DNA of 9,711 bases from Acidobacteriota bacterium (GTDB lineage: Bacteria > Acidobacteriota > Polarisedimenticolia > J045): NCBI GenBank assembly GCA_024276295.1, contig JAJRXN010000285.1:1-9711 (forward strand), written 5' to 3'. Positions 5,885 to 9,711 of this stretch are shown here, piece after piece. A program made the position numbers and the translations under genes. Positions within the stretch are counted from its first letter, which is position 1. Every line of letters starts with the position of its first letter. Under the pieces are notes generated by a model. That model saw nothing but the letters and a program-made list of their open reading frames with translations. It was not told the origin of the DNA and did not search any database.

Positions 5885-6613
5885 ATGGAACGCTCCCCGG
5901 AAAGGAAGCCCCGCTCCGTCTGGCCCTACCTCGGCGTCGGCTGCCTGGCGATCGTGCTGGTCGGTGTGATCGGCTTCTGCACCGCCGGATACTTCGTGTT
6001 CAGGACCGCCAAGGAGATCTCCGAGCAGTTCACCGACCCGGAAGTGCGCCGGGCCAGGGTGCTCGAGGCGCTCGGTACCGCGGACCTGCCGGAGGGCTAC
6101 GATCCGGTGCTGGCGTTTTCGGTCCCGCTGGTGTTCGACATCGTCGTGATCGGCGACGTCGTCTCCACCGAGGACGGCGACCTCGAGGAGATCGGCGACC
6201 ACGCGTTCGTGCTCGTCTCGCTGGCCCGGGCCGACGAGGGTGACCGCGAGCGGCTCGACCGGTTCTTCGCCGGCGAGGGCGGGGACCTCGGCTCGCTGAA
6301 GGTCGACGTCGTGGACTTCTCGGCGGCACGGATCATCGGGGTGGGGCGGACGAAGGCGTCCGGGGGCGACGTCGAGGTCGTCGCTCTCGATGCTCCGGTC
6401 CGTCGCAAGGACGGGGAGCGTGAGCGGCACCTCGTAGCGGCGATGCGCATCCGCTGTCGCGGCGACGCGCGGGAGCGGCTCGCCTTCTGGGTCGAGACGC
6501 CGCCCGACGGCGCCGGCCCGGTCGAGGAACTGACCGATCTGACGGGAAGCGTCGGCGATCCGGAGCGGGTCGCGGAGTTCCTCGACCGGTTCCGGATCTG
6601 CCGGGCCGAGTGA
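5885..6613 (+). CDS. Single-pass membrane protein of unknown function
   Basis: I do not recognise this 242-residue protein. A basic N-terminus (ERSPERKPR) precedes one hydrophobic helix at about residues 13-39, an uncleaved signal-anchor by appearance. The remaining 200 or so residues would lie outside the cytoplasmic membrane. That part is acidic and strand-rich in character (LAFSVPLVFDIVVIGDVVS, VVDFSAARIIGVGRT), with a late LAFWVETPPD segment and a C-terminal helix ending RFRICRAE. GGAGG at 5871-5875 serves either the ATG at 5885 (9 bases) or an adjacent in-frame GTG at 5882 (6 bases). It follows fadD on the same strand with no terminator seen, so it may share its transcript. The stop is 3 bases from the convergent dioxygenase stop. 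Codon composition resembles its neighbours, with no sign of recent transfer. Confidence 0.8.
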   Translation: MERSPERKPRSVWPYLGVGCLAIVLVGVIGFCTAGYFVFRTAKEISEQFTDPEVRRARVLEALGTADLPEGYDPVLAFSVPLVFDIVVIGDVVSTEDGDLEEIGDHAFVLVSLARADEGDRERLDRFFAGEGGDLGSLKVDVVDFSAARIIGVGRTKASGGDVEVVALDAPVRRKDGERERHLVAAMRIRCRGDARERLAFWVETPPDGAGPVEELTDLTGSVGDPERVAEFLDRFRICRAE

Positions 6614-6616
6614 CCG

Positions 6617-7657
6617 TCAGAGGACGCCGCGTCGTTCCTGGTCCTTCTCGATCGAGCGGAACAGCGCGCCGAAGTTTCCTTCGCCGAACGAGGTGTGGTT
6701 CTTGCGCTGGATCATCTCGATGAAGATCGGGCCGATCAGGTTCCGGGTGAAGATCTGCAGCAGATAGCCCTCGTCGTCCCCGTCGACCAGCACCTGGTGG
6801 CGACGGATCCGCTCGCGGTCCTCGGTGACGTTCGGCACGCGGTCGAAGACCGTCTCGTAGTACTCGTCGTCGATGTCGAGCGTCTCGATCTTCGACCTGT
6901 CGAGCCGGTCGAGACTGTCGAGCAGGTCGTTCGAGAGGAATGCGAGGTGCTGGACGCCCGGCCCGCGGTACTCCCGCAGGTACTCCTCGATCTGCGACTT
7001 GTCTTCCTTGCCCTCGTTGATCGGGATGCAGAACGATCCATCCGGACTGCGCAGCGCGTAGGACTGCAGGCCGGTCTTGACGCCCTTGATGTCGAAGTAG
7101 CGCACCTCGGTGAAGCCGAAGACGTCCTTGTAGAAGTTGGACCACTTATCCATCGTGCCCTTGTAGACGTTGTTCGTCAGGTGGTCGATGGCGATGAAGC
7201 CGGCATCCTCGACGATCTGCGGGTTGTCGTGGTCGACGAACTCGGCGAGGTACGGCTGCGGAGGATCGGTCTCGATGAAGTAGATCAGCGAGTCGCCGAT
7301 GCCATAGATCGCCGGCGCATCGATCGTCGTCGGGCCGTCGTAGCGCCGCGCGCCGCGCCGGACCGCCTCGTCGACCGCCGTCCGGGCGTCGCGCACGCGC
7401 CAACCCATCGAGCAGATCGACGGGCCGTGCCGCTGCGCGAAATCCTCGGCGAACGACCCGGGTTCGCGATTGAGCAGGAAGTGGATGTCGTTCTGCCGGT
7501 AGTAGTCGACGGCGCGCTCGCGGTGGCGCCGCAGCCGCGAGAAGCCGAAGGCGAGAAACAGGTCGTCGAGCTTCTCCGGCTCGGGGCCGGCGAACTCGAT
7601 GAACTCGAGACCGGCCAGTCCGACCGGGTTGGGGTTGTTCTGCGGGTTCTTGCTCAT
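6617..7657 (-). CDS. hppD: 4-hydroxyphenylpyruvate dioxygenase
   Basis: This 346-residue enzyme is a non-haem Fe(II) dioxygenase that converts 4-hydroxyphenylpyruvate to homogentisate in tyrosine catabolism. It has two vicinal-oxygen-chelate halves. The three iron ligands are visible: His159 in IDHLTNNV, His237 in GVQHLAF and Glu314 in FIEMIQR. The C-terminal helix motif FGEGNFGALF (324-333), which gates the active site and separates this family from hydroxymandelate synthase, is present. Length fits the short bacterial form. The ATG at 7657 has GGAG 8 bases upstream; the open frame further upstream to 7759 runs through the promoter region. No homogentisate dioxygenase or other homogentisate-pathway gene is in the window, so homogentisate could go to degradation, pyomelanin or a quinone pathway elsewhere. 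Confidence 0.95.
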   Translation of the reverse strand: MSKNPQNNPNPVGLAGLEFIEFAGPEPEKLDDLFLAFGFSRLRRHRERAVDYYRQNDIHFLLNREPGSFAEDFAQRHGPSICSMGWRVRDARTAVDEAVRRGARRYDGPTTIDAPAIYGIGDSLIYFIETDPPQPYLAEFVDHDNPQIVEDAGFIAIDHLTNNVYKGTMDKWSNFYKDVFGFTEVRYFDIKGVKTGLQSYALRSPDGSFCIPINEGKEDKSQIEEYLREYRGPGVQHLAFLSNDLLDSLDRLDRSKIETLDIDDEYYETVFDRVPNVTEDRERIRRHQVLVDGDDEGYLLQIFTRNLIGPIFIEMIQRKNHTSFGEGNFGALFRSIEKDQERRGVL

Positions 7658-7847
7658 CGGCGAGTCTCCAGGACACGGAAGCATGTTGAACCCGAAGAAT
7701 AACCGATTCCGCCGACTCAACAAGCCGTAAGCCGGCCTGGCGGCCCGGGGTTCGTGCATAATCGATCCAGGTCCGCCACCCCGGGCGCCACGACCGCGAC
7801 CGGCATTTCCGAACCCATGGCGCTCACCTCGGACCGGGGAGGCCTTG
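7658..7847. promoter_or_regulatory. Divergent intergenic region with weak candidate promoters
   Basis: These 190 bases separate the divergent dioxygenase and crotonase genes and are locally AT-rich at about 7680-7765. On the minus strand TTGTTG (7723-7718) and TATTCT (7701-7696), 16 bases apart, could drive the dioxygenase. On the plus strand CATAAT (7757-7762, 5/6 to the -10 consensus) could drive the crotonase, but no recognisable -35 precedes it. Both are weak calls; no operator-like repeat stands out. Confidence 0.3.
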
Positions 7848-8639
7848 ATGAGCGATCCGGTGCTCTACGACGTCAGGGACAACGTGGCAACGGTCACCGT
7901 GAATCGTCCCGAGCATCTCAACTGCCTCGATCTGGCGATGGCCACCAGCCTGCCGCAGGTGCTCGAGAAGGCCGCCTGGAGCAGCGAAGTGCGCGCGATC
8001 GTGCTGACCGGGGCGGGGGCGAACTTCATGGCCGGCGGAGACATCGGTGTCTTCCGGGAGCATCTGGGCCACGGAACGAAGGACGACCTCGTCGAGGCGG
8101 TCCGGAGCTTCCAGCGGGCCGCCAGGCTGCTCCGGCGCGCGCCGAAGCCGGTGCTCGCGGTGGTGCGTGGCCTCTGTGCGGGAGGCGGGATGAGCCTGAT
8201 GCTCGCCTGCGACCTGGCGATCGCCTCGGAGACCGCGACGTTCAGCGTGGCCTACGGGCAGCTCGGCGCGCCGCCCGACGGCGGACTGACGTTCCACCTG
8301 CCGCGGATCGTCGGGACGCGCCGGGCCTTCGAGCTGGCCTTCCTTCCCGAGAAGTTCCCGGCCGCCAGGGCCCTCGAACTGGGGCTGGTCAACCGCGTCG
8401 TCGCCGACGACCTGCTCGATTCCGAGGCCCGGACGCTCGCGCAGCGGCTCGCGCGGGGACCGACCCGTGCGCTGGCGAAGACCAAGGAACTGATCGACGC
8501 CAGCTTCCGCCGCGACATGAGCGATCAGCTCGACGCCGAACTCGAGGGGTTCGTCAACGCGTTTGCCGGGTCGCCCGATTTCGAGGAGGGCGTGCGCGCG
8601 TTCCTCGACAAGCGGGAGCCGGAGTTCCGCGGCCGCTGA
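7848..8639 (+). CDS. Enoyl-CoA hydratase/isomerase family protein (PaaG-like)
   Basis: This 263-residue crotonase-fold protein has the CoA/oxyanion motif ANFMAGGDIGVF (58-69) and AGGGMSLMLACDLAIAS (111-127). The two glutamates of true enoyl-CoA hydratases (GGGCE and QPE) are replaced by Ser116 and Tyr136. Instead it has LGAPPDGGLTFHLPRIVG (139-156) with Asp144, aligning with the PDxGG motif of PaaG-type isomerases. The C-terminal FLDKREPEFRGR resembles the FLAKRxPxF end of that group. I therefore expect double-bond or ring isomerisation of an acyl-CoA rather than hydration; the substrate is unknown, and no other phenylacetate genes are here. The ATG at 7848 follows GGGGAGG (7836-7842) by 5 bases; a TTG directly before it is less likely. 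It is followed by an SDR gene after 52 bases, probably the same operon. Confidence 0.88.
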   Translation: MSDPVLYDVRDNVATVTVNRPEHLNCLDLAMATSLPQVLEKAAWSSEVRAIVLTGAGANFMAGGDIGVFREHLGHGTKDDLVEAVRSFQRAARLLRRAPKPVLAVVRGLCAGGGMSLMLACDLAIASETATFSVAYGQLGAPPDGGLTFHLPRIVGTRRAFELAFLPEKFPAARALELGLVNRVVADDLLDSEARTLAQRLARGPTRALAKTKELIDASFRRDMSDQLDAELEGFVNAFAGSPDFEEGVRAFLDKREPEFRGR

Positions 8640-8691
8640 TCTGCGGGTCGGTCGCCGCGTCGTCCGGCGCGCCCAGTGCGCGGAGGGAGAA

Positions 8692-9519
8692 ATGAGCGTT
8701 CTCGAGGGGAAAGTCGTCTTCGTCACTGGAGCCAGCCGCGGGATCGGCCGGGCGATCGCCCTGCGCTGTGCCCGCGACGGTGCGCGCGTGGTGCTCGCCG
8801 CCAAGAGCGACCGGCCGCATCCGAAGCTCGCGGGGACGATCCACTCGGTCGCCGAGGAGGTGCGCGAGGCGGGGGGGCAGGCGCTGCCGGTCCGGCTCGA
8901 CGTGCGCGACGCCGAGGCGATCGAGCAGGCGGTCGCCCGCGCCGCCGAGGAGTACGGCGGGATCGACATCGTCGTCAACAACGCGGGATACATCAGTCTG
9001 ACCGGTCTGCGCGACACCCCGGTCCGGCGTTTCGACCTGATGATCGCGATCAACGTCCGCGCGGCCTACGCGGTGACCCGTGCCGCGCTGCCGTGGCTCG
9101 AGAAGTCCGACCACGCCCATGTGCTGAACATGTCGCCCCCGATCTCGCTCGAGCCGCGCTGGCTGGCGGGCCACGCGGCCTACACGATCTCCAAGTACGG
9201 CATGAGCCTGCTGACCATCGGGCTCGCCGAGGAGTTCCGCGAGCAGAGGATCGCCGTCAACAGCCTGTGGCCGAAGACGACGATCGCCACGGCGGCGATC
9301 TCGGTCCATTTCCCGAAGGAGATCCTCGAGCGGTCGCGCCGGCCCGAGATCGTCGCCGACGCGGCCCACGCGCTGCTGCAGCGCGATCCCGCGGCCGCGA
9401 CCGGCGGGATGTGGCTCGACGAGGATCTGCTGCGTGAAGAGGGCGTGACGGACTTTTCGCCCTACGCGCTGACTCCGGGCGTCGATCCGTTTCCGGATCT
9501 CTACGTCGCGCCTTCGTGA
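8692..9519 (+). CDS. SDR family oxidoreductase, HSDL2-like
   Basis: This 275-residue short-chain dehydrogenase/reductase has the Rossmann motif TGASRGIG (12-19), NNAG (96-99), Asn121, Ser148 in LNMSPP and the YxxxK pair Tyr164/Lys168 in AYTISKYGMS. All catalytic residues are intact. The sequence KSDRPHPKLAGTIHS (38-52), the VNSLWPKTTIATAA stretch (189-202) and the C-terminal GGMWLDEDLLREEGVTDFSPY (238-258) are characteristic of the HSDL2 (hydroxysteroid dehydrogenase-like 2) group. In eukaryotes that group is peroxisomal and linked to fatty-acid metabolism; the bacterial substrate is not established. It lacks the SCP2 lipid-binding domain of animal HSDL2. The ATG at 8692 is preceded by GGAGG (8682-8686) at 5 bases. 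Its place after a crotonase gene suggests oxidation or reduction of a hydroxyacyl or related lipid intermediate. Confidence 0.9.
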   Translation: MSVLEGKVVFVTGASRGIGRAIALRCARDGARVVLAAKSDRPHPKLAGTIHSVAEEVREAGGQALPVRLDVRDAEAIEQAVARAAEEYGGIDIVVNNAGYISLTGLRDTPVRRFDLMIAINVRAAYAVTRAALPWLEKSDHAHVLNMSPPISLEPRWLAGHAAYTISKYGMSLLTIGLAEEFREQRIAVNSLWPKTTIATAAISVHFPKEILERSRRPEIVADAAHALLQRDPAAATGGMWLDEDLLREEGVTDFSPYALTPGVDPFPDLYVAPS

Positions 9520-9574
9520 CGCGGCGGCCCGCATCCGGTGTCTGCGGTAGTCTCGCCCCGGACGAGCCGTACCG

Positions 9575-9711
9575 ATGATCACTCTCAGCCCGACGCTCGA
9601 GCGCGGCCTGCGCCGGTTCCTCGGTGGTGCGGCGCCGGGCGGCGTCACGCCGAGCCGGCTGCTGTCGGTCGCCGCCGGCGTTCCGGCGGACACGCTGGCC
9701 GGTGATCGCGA
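9575..9711 (+). CDS. Unrecognised protein, N-terminal fragment
   Basis: An open frame begins with ATG at 9575, 55 bases after the SDR stop, and runs to the window edge without a stop (45 codons). The translation starts MITLSPTLERGLRRFLGG and continues SRLLSVAAGVPADTLAGDR. Third codon positions are almost all G or C, as in the neighbouring genes, which supports coding. The Shine-Dalgarno is weak (GACGAG about 9 bases upstream). Too little is present to assign a family. It may belong to the same operon as the crotonase and SDR genes. Confidence 0.55.
   Translation, partial: MITLSPTLERGLRRFLGGAAPGGVTPSRLLSVAAGVPADTLAGDR

Noticed and set aside
6695..7702. 335-codon plus-strand frame opposite the dioxygenase
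   Set aside because: It mirrors the dioxygenase gene, whose iron ligands and C-terminal motif are intact; the mirror has no motifs.
7824..9053. Long minus-strand frames opposite the crotonase and SDR genes
   Set aside because: Antisense shadows in high-GC DNA; the plus-strand genes have complete motifs and ribosome binding sites.
1..9711. tRNA, rRNA, CRISPR array or insertion sequence
   Set aside because: No cloverleaf-type sequence, regular direct repeats, terminal inverted repeats or transposase motifs were seen by eye on either strand.

Overview
This is a high-GC (roughly two-thirds G+C), densely packed bacterial segment. The gene content is a polyhydroxyalkanoate (PHA) regulator with two phasins, fatty-acyl-CoA metabolism, 4-hydroxyphenylpyruvate dioxygenase and a pair of ArsA/GET3-like ATPases. 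This suggests a proteobacterium-like or deltaproteobacterial-grade lineage (Myxococcota, Binatota or similar). The sequence alone does not fix the taxon. I see no mobile element, CRISPR array, rRNA or tRNA.

Region 1 (1-1940, minus strand) is a PHA-granule operon. It reads phaR (1639-1154), a short phasin (1062-685), a second phasin with a basic Ala/Lys/Pro-rich tail (622-155), and the first 49 codons of a patatin-like hydrolase that runs off the left edge. Upstream of phaR is a 300-base gene-free stretch (1640-1939). It holds a near-consensus sigma-70-type promoter, four copies of the dyad TGC-S-GCA (one inside the promoter spacer) and a perfect 8-bp inverted repeat whose half-sites lie 21 bp apart. 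Together these look like an autoregulated PhaR control region.

Region 2 (1940-3944, minus strand) holds two overlapping ArsA/GET3-family ATPase genes joined by a GTGA stop/start. The upstream partner has the classic GKGGVGKT P-loop with the signature lysine. The downstream partner has GSGGVGKT instead and carries an apparent one-base deletion near its 3' end (about 2008-2012), beyond which the family-like C-terminus continues in another frame.

Region 3 (4126-6613, plus strand) is divergent from the ATPases. It has a complete long-chain acyl-CoA synthetase (fadD-like), followed by an unrecognised single-pass membrane protein. The latter meets the convergent 4-hydroxyphenylpyruvate dioxygenase gene (7657-6617, minus) with only 3 bases between stop codons.

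Region 4 (7848-9711, plus strand) is divergent from the dioxygenase. It holds a crotonase-fold enzyme lacking both classical hydratase glutamates but carrying a PaaG-like aspartate, then an HSDL2-like short-chain dehydrogenase, then the start of an unrecognised gene cut by the right edge.

The common thread is acyl-CoA and carbon-storage metabolism: acyl activation, crotonase and SDR chemistry, tyrosine catabolism, and storage-granule proteins with their repressor. No wholly new system is evident. The most worthwhile leads are the PhaR control region, the asymmetric ATPase pair with its frameshift, and the patatin-like hydrolase attached to the phasin operon.
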